From RUG806 sp963624415 (GTDB taxonomy: Bacteria; Bacillota; Clostridia; Oscillospirales; Acutalibacteraceae): a stretch of DNA of 13,880 nt. A program made the position numbers and the translations under genes. A model generated the notes under the pieces. The model ran no database searches. It was not told the origin of the DNA and was given only the letters and a program-made list of their open reading frames with translations. Within the stretch, counting starts at the first letter, position 1. Every line of letters begins with the position of its first letter. The stretch spans positions 1-13,880 of the forward strand of contig CAVFPQ010000057.1 of NCBI GenBank assembly GCA_963624415.1, in the 5' to 3' direction. Positions 1 to 7,720 of the stretch are shown here, one piece after another.

Positions 1-125
1 TCTTATTATAAAATCCCCGTCCGATTATGTCAATTGCTAAAAAAATATTTTTTCGTAAACTTTGCAGTTAAAACGAGGAAATTTTTTGTTCACAGCGATA
101 AATTCAATAATTACAGGTTATTTAA

Positions 126-154
126 TTGATTTGCGGTTTATTTTATGTTATACT
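126..154 (+). promoter_or_regulatory. Sigma-A-type promoter for ftsK, extended -10
   Basis: The -35 is TTGATT at 126-131. A 17-nt spacer separates it from the -10 TATACT at 149-154, which is preceded by TG one base upstream (146-147), an extended -10. Transcription would start near 161. The ATG at 145 lies inside this promoter, upstream of the inferred start site, so it could not be the translation start of a transcript made from here. Motif match only; no transcript data. Confidence 0.75.
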
Positions 155-173
155 CGGTATCAGAAAATTTTAT

Positions 174-179
174 GGGGAG
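174..179 (+). promoter_or_regulatory. Ribosome binding site deciding the ftsK TTG start
   Basis: GGGGAG lies 10 nt upstream of TTG 190, in the frame of ftsK. Neither in-frame upstream ATG (145, 172) has a purine-rich site in front of it: 172 is preceded by a run of A and T. With the promoter just upstream, the leader would be about 30 nt. Confidence 0.65.
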
Positions 180-189
180 TGTAGATATT

Positions 190-3021
190 TTGGCTCAGAA
201 TAATAAAAGCTCAACAACAAAAAAGGCCGGCACTTCAAATAAGGCAAAATCGTCCGGAGCGAGTCGTTCTAATACATCAAAAAAATCACCGCAGAATTCC
301 AAAAAGAAAACCACCGGCAAAAAGCAGAATCAGCAGATTACTCTTGAAAACATAATCAGACGCCGTGAAATTACAGGTACTCTGCTTTTTGTTTTAGGTA
401 TGTTCTTTACGATTATCGCATTTGGCGCCGGCAAAGAAGGTTCGGCTTGGAATAATCTGCACATGTTCTATTTTGCCGTGTTCGGAATAAGCGGATTTTG
501 TATTCCCGTTCTGTTTATCATTTCAGCCGTGCTCAAAATTCTTGCGATCGACAAAAAATCACATATAAAAAAGCTTTTTGAAATTTACTGCCTCTTTGCG
601 GTAATCTGTGCTTTTCTGCACATAAGAAACATTTCTGCATTGCAGCCGGATTTAAGCTTTGCGGATGCAATAAGCGAATCATATGACAGTATACTTTACG
701 GCGATATCGCATACAGAATTTCGGGCGGTTTTATCGGTGCCGTTATCGGCGGCGGATTTTTTGCCATATGCGGTTCTGTCGCGATTTCTAATGTCTTCTG
801 TTCCATTCTTTTGCTTACAGATATAATGTTCTTGTTCGGAATAACCCTCTTCAAAGTTTTTTCGGGAGCAAGAGAACCAGTAAAGAAAGTCGGCGAAAAA
901 ACAGCCAAAGCAGTGGAAAATGTAAAATCCGACATAGAAAGACGAAGAACAGAGTCTGCTCAGCTTGAAGAGCTGGAACGTGAATGCAGCGGCATTGAAC
1001 TGACACGTGTTGTCGACAACTATTATAACAGCAGAGAAAAAGAAAAACAGAAACGCAGTGAAAAATACAATTCCGACACAGATGATTTCGAAAAACGGAA
1101 TACAAAAAAGAAAGATAAATCTTCGGTTTTTGATATGATTTTCAATGTCGAAGACGATGAAACAGACAGCAGTTCAACGGCTTCATCCGAAAATACAGAC
1201 AACATCGGCGTAAACGAAGAACAGACAGACGAAGTAAAAAAAGAGCCCAAAACAGCCGAAGACGAGCCCGATATTTTTTCTAAAGCCGCTTTTAATGCAA
1301 CCGAGCGTGACAAATCAAATATAGAGAAAATCACCGGCAGTGAATCCCGGGATGAAATTTCTTCGATTTTTGATATTCCTCAGCAGTCGGATGAAGCAAA
1401 AGAGAAAACCGAAAAAGTCGAACCTCTTTCAGACAAAGAGAGCGAAATGATAAGCCGTGAGCTTGATGACGCACTCGCCGCCGCTCCCGAAAAACCGGTT
1501 TATCATTTTCCGCCGCTTGACTGTCTCAAAATGCCCGAGCCCGTAAAAAAAGGGTATGCGGCAGATGAGCTTCGTGCAAACGGTGAAAAGCTTATTGAAT
1601 CGCTTAACAGCTTTAATGTAAAAGCCGAAATTGTTGATGTCGTCCCCGGTCCCACGGTTACGAGATATGAGCTTTCGCCCTCACCCGGTGTCAAAATCAG
1701 CAAATTTACAAGTTTGTCCGATGACCTTGCGCTTCATATGGCGGCACCTGCCGGGCTTCGTATCGTAGCACCTATTCCGAACAAGGCGGCAATCGGTATA
1801 GAAATACCAAACAGAAACAAAACCACTGTTACATTCCGTGAAGTTATCGATACTCCCGAGTACAAAAACGCAAAAAGCAAGCTTACGGTTGCTCTCGGCA
1901 AAAATATTTCCGGTGATCCCGTATACTGCGACCTTGCGAAAATGCCGCATCTTCTTGTTGCGGGCACTACCGGTTCCGGTAAGTCAATCTGTCTGCACTC
2001 TATGATAATAAGCATTCTTTATAACGCATCCCCCGATGAAGTAAAGCTTCTGCTTATTGACCCCAAACAGGTTGAGTTTGGTGACTATAACGGCATTCCG
2101 CATCTGCTTGTTCCCGTAGTAAGCGACCCTCGAAAGGCATCCGGCGCCTTGGGCTGGGCTGTTACCGAAATGCTTTCACGTTATAAAACTCTCAATGCAA
2201 ACGGCGTTCGTGATATAGGCTCATATAATAACCTCTGCGAAATGACAGGCGACATGCCCAAAATGCCGCAGATTGTCATTGTTATCGATGAGCTCGCAGA
2301 CCTTATGTCAGCCGCTCCTGCGGAGGTTGAAGACTCAATTCAGCGTCTTGCTCAGATGGCTCGTGCCGCAGGTATGCACCTTGTTATAGCGACACAGCGT
2401 CCTTCAACCGATGTTATCACGGGTATTATTAAAGCAAACATACCGAGCCGTATTGCGCTGATGGTCAAACAGCAGATAGACTCCCGTATCATAATCGATG
2501 AGGGCGGTGCCGAAAAGCTTATGGGGCATGGTGATATGCTGTATTATCCCGTAGGATTCCCGAAACCCGAGCGACTTCAGGGGGCGTTTATCACTGATGA
2601 TGAACGAAAGAATATCGTAAACTACATAAAATCCAACGGCACTGCGACCTATGACGATTCCGTTCAGCAGGAAATCGAGAGACAGGCAGCCGCCGACAGC
2701 AAAAAGAAGGGCGGTTCCGATTCCGGCTCAACAGGCGGTGTCAACAAGAACGATGATCTTATGATGAGTGCGATTGAGCTTTTTGTAAACACACCCGAAA
2801 AAGCTTCAATCTCGGCTTTACAGCGTCATTTGGGGCTCGGCTTCGCAAAAGCCGGCAGACTTATGGATACACTTGAAGAAAACGGCATCGTCGGCCCCGC
2901 GGAAGGCAGTAAACCCCGAAAAGTCCTTCTGACAAAACAGCAGTGGTACGAGATGAACGCCATGTCATCGGAAGTCACCGACACGCCGCTCGGGGAAAAC
3001 AATGATTCAGATGAACAATAA
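190..3021 (+). CDS. ftsK: FtsK/SpoIIIE family DNA translocase
   Basis: Membrane-anchored, ATP-driven double-stranded DNA pump of the division septum; the family clears or transfers chromosome DNA during division or sporulation. From TTG 190 the protein is 943 aa. It has a Lys/Ser/Thr-rich cytoplasmic tail (about 1-50), four or five hydrophobic segments (about 61-224), and a charged low-complexity linker (about 225-434) rich in Glu, Asp, Lys and Ser. The motor follows, with Walker A GTTGSGKS (Lys about 598) and Walker B IVIVIDE (Asp about 700). A C-terminal winged-helix gamma domain, the part that reads oriented DNA motifs in this family, ends the protein. It is longer than B. subtilis SpoIIIE (about 790 aa), mostly through the linker and tail. 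The longest frame starts at ATG 145, but that codon sits in the promoter; TTG 190 has a ribosome site and gives MAQNN at the N-terminus. Whether it acts mainly as FtsK or as SpoIIIE cannot be told from sequence. Confidence 0.95.
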   Translation: MAQNNKSSTTKKAGTSNKAKSSGASRSNTSKKSPQNSKKKTTGKKQNQQITLENIIRRREITGTLLFVLGMFFTIIAFGAGKEGSAWNNLHMFYFAVFGISGFCIPVLFIISAVLKILAIDKKSHIKKLFEIYCLFAVICAFLHIRNISALQPDLSFADAISESYDSILYGDIAYRISGGFIGAVIGGGFFAICGSVAISNVFCSILLLTDIMFLFGITLFKVFSGAREPVKKVGEKTAKAVENVKSDIERRRTESAQLEELERECSGIELTRVVDNYYNSREKEKQKRSEKYNSDTDDFEKRNTKKKDKSSVFDMIFNVEDDETDSSSTASSENTDNIGVNEEQTDEVKKEPKTAEDEPDIFSKAAFNATERDKSNIEKITGSESRDEISSIFDIPQQSDEAKEKTEKVEPLSDKESEMISRELDDALAAAPEKPVYHFPPLDCLKMPEPVKKGYAADELRANGEKLIESLNSFNVKAEIVDVVPGPTVTRYELSPSPGVKISKFTSLSDDLALHMAAPAGLRIVAPIPNKAAIGIEIPNRNKTTVTFREVIDTPEYKNAKSKLTVALGKNISGDPVYCDLAKMPHLLVAGTTGSGKSICLHSMIISILYNASPDEVKLLLIDPKQVEFGDYNGIPHLLVPVVSDPRKASGALGWAVTEMLSRYKTLNANGVRDIGSYNNLCEMTGDMPKMPQIVIVIDELADLMSAAPAEVEDSIQRLAQMARAAGMHLVIATQRPSTDVITGIIKANIPSRIALMVKQQIDSRIIIDEGGAEKLMGHGDMLYYPVGFPKPERLQGAFITDDERKNIVNYIKSNGTATYDDSVQQEIERQAAADSKKKGGSDSGSTGGVNKNDDLMMSAIELFVNTPEKASISALQRHLGLGFAKAGRLMDTLEENGIVGPAEGSKPRKVLLTKQQWYEMNAMSSEVTDTPLGENNDSDEQ

Positions 3022-3094
3022 GAAATCTGTAACCAATAAAATGATATCGTCTGACAACCGACCGGCGGATACTGAAATTAAAAGGATATAATTC

Positions 3095-4975
3095 ATGTTT
3101 TTACCTGTAACAAAAGAAGATATGACAGCTCGAGGCTGGGATGAAGTTGACTTTGTCTATGTCTGCGGTGACGCATATGTCGATCATCCGAGCTTCGGTG
3201 CGGCAATTATCACACGTGTGCTTGAAGACAACGGCTTCACTGTCGCTTTTCTCGCACAGCCTCAATTTAATAATGAAAATGACTTCAGACGCTTCGGCAA
3301 GCCTCGTCTTGGCTTTATGATTTCATCGGGAAATATAGATTCAATGGTGGCTCATTATACGGTAGCCAAAAGAAAACGCCATGACGATGCGTATTCCCCG
3401 GGCGGGAAAGCAGGCAAACGCCCCGACAGAGCGGTTGAAGTCTATTGTTCGCTTGCCCGAAAAGCATACCCGGATGTTCCCATAATTATCGGCGGACTTG
3501 AAGCATCCCTCAGAAGATTTGCACACTATGATTATTGGAGTGACAGTGTGCATCCGTCTATACTTATTTCTTCAGGTGCGGATCTGCTCATCTTCGGCAT
3601 GGGAGAACGACAGGTTGTTGAGATTGCCGAGCGACTCAGAAACGGCGAAAAGCCCGATACAATGCGTGATATAAGAGGTGTATGTTACGCTTGTGATGTA
3701 AAGGACACTCCCTTTACAGGGGTGGAATGTCCTTCCTTTACAAACGTATCCGAAAACAAGCGTGAATATGCCGTCGCCGCCCGTCTGCAGCAGGATGAAC
3801 AGGACTTTTTCCGTGGAAAAATCATTAAGCAGAGACACGGAAAACAGATGGTTGTGCAGAACCTTCCGGCTGTTCCTCTGACAAGTAAAGAACTTGACAG
3901 CATATATGAACTCCCATACATGAGAACATATCATCCCATGTATGAAAAAGACGGGGGCGTGCCCGCAATTAAAGAGGTTGAGTTTTCGGTAACACATAAC
4001 CGAGGCTGTTTCGGCGGATGCAATTTCTGTTCAATTGCGTTTCATCAGGGCAGATATATTGTATCACGAAGCAAAGAGAGCATTATAAAAGAAGTAAAGC
4101 TCCTGACAACCCTCCCGAACTTCAAGGGCTACATTCATGATGTCGGCGGCCCTACGGCGAATTTCAGACACCCGTCGTGTTCGTCGCAGGAGGAGAGGGG
4201 ACTTTGCAAGGGCAAAAAATGTCTTGCCCCGACTCCGTGCAAAAATCTGAAGGCTGACCATACCGAATATATTGATATTCTTAAATCACTCAGACAGATT
4301 GACGGTGTAAAAAAAGTCTTTATCCGTTCGGGCATTCGTTTTGACTATCTTATGGAAGACCCGTCGGATGAATTTATCCGAGAGCTTGTGCGTTATCATG
4401 TAAGCGGTCAGTTAAAAGTTGCGCCCGAGCATTGTTCCGCTATGGTGCTCGACATGATGGGCAAGCCGCATATTGAAGCGTATCTTAAATTCGCAAAAAA
4501 ATATTTTCAGCTGTCTGCTGAGTATGGCAAAGAGCAGTATATTGTGCCGTATCTTATGTCTTCACACCCCGGTTCCGATTTAAATTCTGCGATAGAGCTT
4601 GCTCTGTTTATAAAAAAGCAGAAGCTACACCCCGAGCAGGTACAGGATTTTTATCCGACACCCGGCACAATTTCTACCGCAATGTTCTATACGGAGCTTG
4701 ATCCCTATACACTCAAAAGTGTTTATGTCGCAAAAAATCCCGAAGACAAGGCAATGCAGCGTGCTCTTATGCAATACTATAATCCCGCAAACAGAGAGCT
4801 TGTTCTGAAGGCACTCAAAAAAGCGGGAAGATACGATTTAATCGGAACAGGTCCTAACTGCCTCGTTAACGAAAGCAGACCTCATAATGTGAATAAAAAT
4901 TCCAATCCCGGCAAAAAGGTTTACTCAAATGAAAAAAGAAATAAAGACAAGAAATATCAAAAGACTCATCGTTAA
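3095..4975 (+). CDS. ygiQ: YgiQ family radical SAM protein
   Basis: Radical S-adenosylmethionine enzyme of the YgiQ/UPF0313 family; the substrate is not known to me. At 626 aa it has an N-terminal family domain (about 1-290), whose GDAYVDHPSFG and GGLEASLRR stretches look like YgiQ. The radical SAM core carries CxxxCxxC as C305-C309-C312, the expected ligands of the SAM-binding 4Fe-4S cluster. Four further cysteines (C362, C371, C376, C382) follow GGPTAN, a possible second metal site. The C-terminal part contains DFYPTPGT and a Lys/Arg/Asn-rich tail. AAAGGA (3081-3086) lies 8 nt before the ATG. The gene is 73 nt behind ftsK with no visible terminator between, so it probably shares its transcript. 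Its last 47 nt overlap the start of the next gene in another frame. Family assignment is strong; function remains open. Confidence 0.93.
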   Translation: MFLPVTKEDMTARGWDEVDFVYVCGDAYVDHPSFGAAIITRVLEDNGFTVAFLAQPQFNNENDFRRFGKPRLGFMISSGNIDSMVAHYTVAKRKRHDDAYSPGGKAGKRPDRAVEVYCSLARKAYPDVPIIIGGLEASLRRFAHYDYWSDSVHPSILISSGADLLIFGMGERQVVEIAERLRNGEKPDTMRDIRGVCYACDVKDTPFTGVECPSFTNVSENKREYAVAARLQQDEQDFFRGKIIKQRHGKQMVVQNLPAVPLTSKELDSIYELPYMRTYHPMYEKDGGVPAIKEVEFSVTHNRGCFGGCNFCSIAFHQGRYIVSRSKESIIKEVKLLTTLPNFKGYIHDVGGPTANFRHPSCSSQEERGLCKGKKCLAPTPCKNLKADHTEYIDILKSLRQIDGVKKVFIRSGIRFDYLMEDPSDEFIRELVRYHVSGQLKVAPEHCSAMVLDMMGKPHIEAYLKFAKKYFQLSAEYGKEQYIVPYLMSSHPGSDLNSAIELALFIKKQKLHPEQVQDFYPTPGTISTAMFYTELDPYTLKSVYVAKNPEDKAMQRALMQYYNPANRELVLKALKKAGRYDLIGTGPNCLVNESRPHNVNKNSNPGKKVYSNEKRNKDKKYQKTHR

Positions 4976-5834
4976 GACAGTTCCCGCCGTACTTATTCTG
5001 ACAGTTCTTATCGTGCTTGCGGTCGAATATTTCGGCAGCAGACAAAATACAGCAGACCTCTCCTCCCTGATGAGAGTATCGTTTATTGATGTGGGGCAGG
5101 GCGACTGCGAGCTTATTCAGTTCGGCGGTGTGAATGTTCTGATTGACGGCGGAGAAGCCGCAACAGCCGATTTTGTCGTGTCGGAGCTAAAATCAAAAGG
5201 TGTCGAAAAGCTCGATATTTATATAATTTCACATCCGCATTCCGACCATATGGGAGCGGCATCGAAAATTATCGACTCGTTTGTCGTTGAAAGATTCGTT
5301 ACAACGGATTTCAGCGAGATGAATACACCGACATCACCCATATACGAAAGCATGCTTGACAGTCTCGAAAAACAGACAGATTGTGAGTTTATTACGGTAA
5401 AAGCCGGCGATACATTCGAAGCAGGGGAGTTGAGCTTTCTTGTTGTGTCACCGAGCGAGGAAACAACCGACTATAACAATATGTCAATTGTGCTCCGTGT
5501 TGACTATAAAAATACAAGATTTCTGTTTACCGGTGACGCCGAAGAAGAGATTGAAAAAGAAATTATCGCCAACGGATATGACATAAAGGCGGATGTGCTG
5601 AAAATCGGACATCACGGCAGCTCAACGTCCACTTGTGCGGAATTTCTCAAAGCAGTATCCCCCGAGTATGCTGTTATAAGCTGCGGTGCCGATAATTCCT
5701 ATGGCCATCCCCATAAGGAAACAACCGACCTGTTAAAACGCTGTAACGTAACATATTACAGAACGGATGAATCGGGTACGGTAACGATCTATTCCGACGG
5801 AAACAAAATTATTACGGAGGATGATGCCGCGTGA
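4929..5834 (+). CDS. Membrane-anchored ComEC-like MBL-fold hydrolase
   Basis: 301-aa metallo-beta-lactamase-fold protein resembling the C-terminal hydrolase domain of the competence protein ComEC, without the channel. One hydrophobic segment (about 13-36) after a Lys/Arg-rich start suggests a signal anchor, or an uncleaved signal peptide, with the domain outside the membrane. The fold is marked by SFIDVGQGD, then HPHSDH (102-107, the HxHxDH metal motif), FTGDAE (Asp 203) and GHHGSS (His 228-229). All metal-binding positions appear present, so it should be catalytic. Related domains are nucleases or phosphodiesterases; the substrate here is inferred at best. AAAAAGG (4913-4919) precedes ATG 4929 by 9 nt. 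That start makes a 47-nt out-of-frame overlap with ygiQ, and I see no better downstream start that keeps the anchor. It is followed by a DUF3006 gene overlapping by 4 nt, a common partner of this family. Confidence 0.88.
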   Translation: MKKEIKTRNIKRLIVKTVPAVLILTVLIVLAVEYFGSRQNTADLSSLMRVSFIDVGQGDCELIQFGGVNVLIDGGEAATADFVVSELKSKGVEKLDIYIISHPHSDHMGAASKIIDSFVVERFVTTDFSEMNTPTSPIYESMLDSLEKQTDCEFITVKAGDTFEAGELSFLVVSPSEETTDYNNMSIVLRVDYKNTRFLFTGDAEEEIEKEIIANGYDIKADVLKIGHHGSSTSTCAEFLKAVSPEYAVISCGADNSYGHPHKETTDLLKRCNVTYYRTDESGTVTIYSDGNKIITEDDAA

Positions 5835-6049
5835 GATATTTTGTTGACAGAACGGAAAATTCCTCGGTTATTCTCATTGACGAAAACGGAAATATATTTC
5901 AAGCCGAAAAATCGCTTATGCCGACAGACATTCATGACGGAAGTGTTTTAATTCGCGACCTGCATGGGCGTTTTTCACACGATTACGAATACGAAGCATT
6001 AAAACAAAAATCCTTGCATGACAGAATCGACAAACTGAAAAACAAATAA
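5831..6049 (+). CDS. DUF3006 domain-containing small protein
   Basis: 72-aa protein beginning RYFVDRTENSSVILIDENG, a pattern typical of the DUF3006 family (VDR, then an acidic beta-rich stretch), and ending in a charged helix with KSLHDRIDKLKNK. No membrane segment or signal is visible. It starts at GTG 5831, whose last two bases are the first two of the TGA stop of the upstream hydrolase, a 4-nt GTGA overlap. GGAGG (5816-5820) lies 10 nt upstream. This arrangement suggests translational coupling. DUF3006 genes often sit beside ComEC-like MBL proteins, so a joint role is likely, but no biochemical function is known to me. The gene is the last of its transcription unit: a terminator hairpin begins 7 nt after its stop. 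Confidence 0.85.
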   Translation: MRYFVDRTENSSVILIDENGNIFQAEKSLMPTDIHDGSVLIRDLHGRFSHDYEYEALKQKSLHDRIDKLKNK

Positions 6050-6055
6050 TGTTTT

Positions 6056-6096
6056 GCGGAATGTATGGAATTTATTTTCTGTTCATTCCGCTTTTT
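6056..6096 (+). terminator. Rho-independent terminator after the DUF3006 gene
   Basis: GCGGAATG (6056-6063) pairs perfectly with CATTCCGC (6084-6091), followed directly by TTTTT (6092-6096). Inside, GGAA (6067-6070) can pair with TTCT (6077-6080, one G-U), leaving a loop of about 6 nt and a single T-T mismatch between the two stems. It starts 7 nt after the stop codon and lies before the next promoter. Confidence 0.85.
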
Positions 6097-6111
6097 CGGT
6101 TAAATTATCAA

Positions 6112-6139
6112 TTGCATTTTTATGGCGTTGTGGTATACT
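6112..6139 (+). promoter_or_regulatory. Sigma-A-type promoter for the DUF554/S51 unit
   Basis: TTGCAT (6112-6117), a 16-nt spacer, and TATACT (6134-6139) with TG at 6131-6132 (extended -10). Predicted start near 6146, leaving a leader of about 68 nt before the ATG at 6214. The -10 hexamer and its TG are the same as in the ftsK promoter. No operator or riboswitch is apparent in the leader. Confidence 0.75.
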
Positions 6140-6213
6140 TCTAATCGTTTGTTTTTGTGTGTGTTTTGCAAAAAGCAGATATTTTTATTTCTGATTTCTT
6201 TGGAGGCAAATAA

Positions 6214-6957
6214 ATGCACGGTCTCGGTACTATTGTAAATGCCGGCGGAGTAGTTGTCGGTTCTCTTATCGGAATTTTATTCGGGAAAAAGCTAAACGAA
6301 AATATCAGAAAGTCACTATTGTCCGTTTTGGGACTTTGTGTATGCTTTGTCGGTGCCGCAGGTGCCATGACAGGTCTTATAAAAATCGATGAAAACGGTA
6401 CTTTGCAGACAAACGGAACAATTATGATGATAATCTGCCTTGCCATCGGCACTTTTTTAGGTGAGGTCCTGAAAATAGAGCATTGGCTTGAAAAATTCGG
6501 CGCATGGCTAAAAAAGAAGGCAAAAGCCGAAAATGATGAAGGCTTTGTCGGCGCATTTGTCGGCACATCGCTTGTGGTATGTGTCGGGGCAATGGCAATT
6601 GTCGGTTCGATTGAAGAAGGGCTTACCGGCAATCATTCAACGCTTTTTGCCAAGGCCCTGCTCGATTTTCTGATAGTAATGATGATGTCCTCAACAATGG
6701 GAATAGGCTGCCTGTTTGCGTTTATTCCTATTGCTGTTCTCCAGGGAAGCATAACTCTTCTGGCGGGTGTCTGTCAGCAGTTTCTGAATGTCGGAACGGT
6801 TGTTTCGGATATTTCAACAGTCGGCTCTGTTATGATTTGCGCTGTCGGACTAAATCTTGTTTTCGATAAAAAATTCAACGTCGGAAATATGCTCCCGGCT
6901 CTTCTTCTGACCGCAATATGGTCACTGTGTTCATATCATTTCAATTTCAGTCTGTGA
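6214..6957 (+). CDS. DUF554 family multi-pass membrane protein (YqgA/YdfK-like)
   Basis: 247-aa integral membrane protein with about seven hydrophobic segments (roughly 4-23, 35-56, 69-87, 109-132, two between 148 and 187, and two shorter ones near the C-terminus). The glycine-rich start GTIVNAGGVVVGSLIGILFG and the later VGTSLVVCVGAMAIVGSIE and DFLIVMMMSSTMGIG stretches match what I know of the DUF554 family (E. coli YqgA, B. subtilis YdfK). Length is normal. Family members are suspected transporters or channels, but no substrate is established to my knowledge. GGAGG lies just before the ATG (TTTGGAGG near 6200-6207), giving a clear start. It has its own promoter and shares a transcript with the following S51 peptidase, whose ribosome site overlaps this gene's stop codon. 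Confidence 0.9.
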   Translation: MHGLGTIVNAGGVVVGSLIGILFGKKLNENIRKSLLSVLGLCVCFVGAAGAMTGLIKIDENGTLQTNGTIMMIICLAIGTFLGEVLKIEHWLEKFGAWLKKKAKAENDEGFVGAFVGTSLVVCVGAMAIVGSIEEGLTGNHSTLFAKALLDFLIVMMMSSTMGIGCLFAFIPIAVLQGSITLLAGVCQQFLNVGTVVSDISTVGSVMICAVGLNLVFDKKFNVGNMLPALLLTAIWSLCSYHFNFSL

Positions 6958-6966
6958 GGTAAATTT

Positions 6967-7665
6967 ATGGGTAAGATTTTCGCGCTCGGCGGCGGCAGAT
7001 TCGATAACGGTGAAATGCTCAATGTCGCCGAATATATAACAGAATGCACAGATAAAAAACATCCGTATCTTGTCTATATCCCCGCTGCGGGCAGTGATGA
7101 TTTGTCGGGTGACGAACATATTTTAAGCACATTTTCCGCCTGCGGATGCATAACCGATGTGCTGTTTCTGCTTCATGAAAGAACAACTTCCGATGTCATA
7201 AACCATAAGCTCAATAATGCCGATATTGTCTATGTGGGCGGCGGAAATCTGGAGCTTCTTATTTCAACATTCAAAAAAACAGGTGCCGACAAGGCTCTTA
7301 AAGCGGCTTATGACCGAGGTTGTATCATGTCGGGGCTCAGCTCCGGTGCAATGTGCTGGTTTGACAGGGGCTATGATGACTGCGGAGAGGAACACTCCTT
7401 TGTATTTGTTGACTGCCTCGGCTTTTTGCCGTATGTAAACTGCCCTCACTATCAGAGTGAGTCATGGCAGACCTTCGGCGAAGCGATAAAAAATCAGGAT
7501 CTGTCGGGAATTGCCTGTGACAACGGTGCCGCCATATGCTTCGATAACGGCAGATGGTACACAATAAGCGGCAACGAAGACGGTGATTGCTTCTTCTATG
7601 ATGCCGCCGATAATTTCAAAAAACATAATCTCAGCGAAGAACCCGAACTTCTTGAAAAACTATAA
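6967..7665 (+). CDS. Peptidase S51 family protein (dipeptidase E/cyanophycinase-like)
   Basis: 232-aa cytoplasmic protein with no signal or membrane segment. It starts GKIFALGGG and has YIPAAGSDD (about 37-45), VYVGGGNLELL (88-98), the nucleophile elbow GLSSGAM (123-129) and a His in NCPHYQSE (His 161). This layout matches peptidase S51, whose members use a Ser nucleophile in G-x-S-x-G. Ser 125 is the likely nucleophile and His 161 a likely catalytic base. Known members include the Asp-specific dipeptidase E of Salmonella and cyanophycinase; this protein resembles the shorter Firmicute relatives, so the exact substrate is uncertain. GAGG overlapping the TGA of the DUF554 gene serves as its ribosome site, 7 nt before the ATG, which points to coupled expression. 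A strong terminator follows 10 nt after its stop. Confidence 0.88.
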   Translation: MGKIFALGGGRFDNGEMLNVAEYITECTDKKHPYLVYIPAAGSDDLSGDEHILSTFSACGCITDVLFLLHERTTSDVINHKLNNADIVYVGGGNLELLISTFKKTGADKALKAAYDRGCIMSGLSSGAMCWFDRGYDDCGEEHSFVFVDCLGFLPYVNCPHYQSESWQTFGEAIKNQDLSGIACDNGAAICFDNGRWYTISGNEDGDCFFYDAADNFKKHNLSEEPELLEKL

Positions 7666-7675
7666 TCAAATTACA

Positions 7676-7720
7676 AAAAAACCGATATTTTTCATCAGAC
7701 TTGATGTGTATCGGTTTTTT
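7676..7720 (+). terminator. Rho-independent terminator after the S51 peptidase gene
   Basis: AAAAAACCGATA (7676-7687) pairs with TATCGGTTTTTT (7709-7720), a perfect 12-bp stem whose 3' arm supplies the T tract. Within the loop, CATCA (7693-7697) pairs with TGATG (7702-7706) around a GACT tetraloop, so the hairpin has two stacked parts separated by a bulge. The A-rich 5' arm means it could also work for transcription from the other strand. Confidence 0.9.

Noticed and set aside
40..53. Perfect AT palindrome AAAAAATATTTTTT upstream of ftsK
   Set aside because: Runs of A and T form such palindromes by chance in AT-rich gaps; no G-C stem and no clear relation to a promoter.
6141..6632. 163-aa open frame on the - strand
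   Set aside because: Antisense to the DUF554 gene; its Pro/Ser/Thr/Phe-rich low-complexity translation mirrors the glycine- and lysine-rich codons of the real gene.
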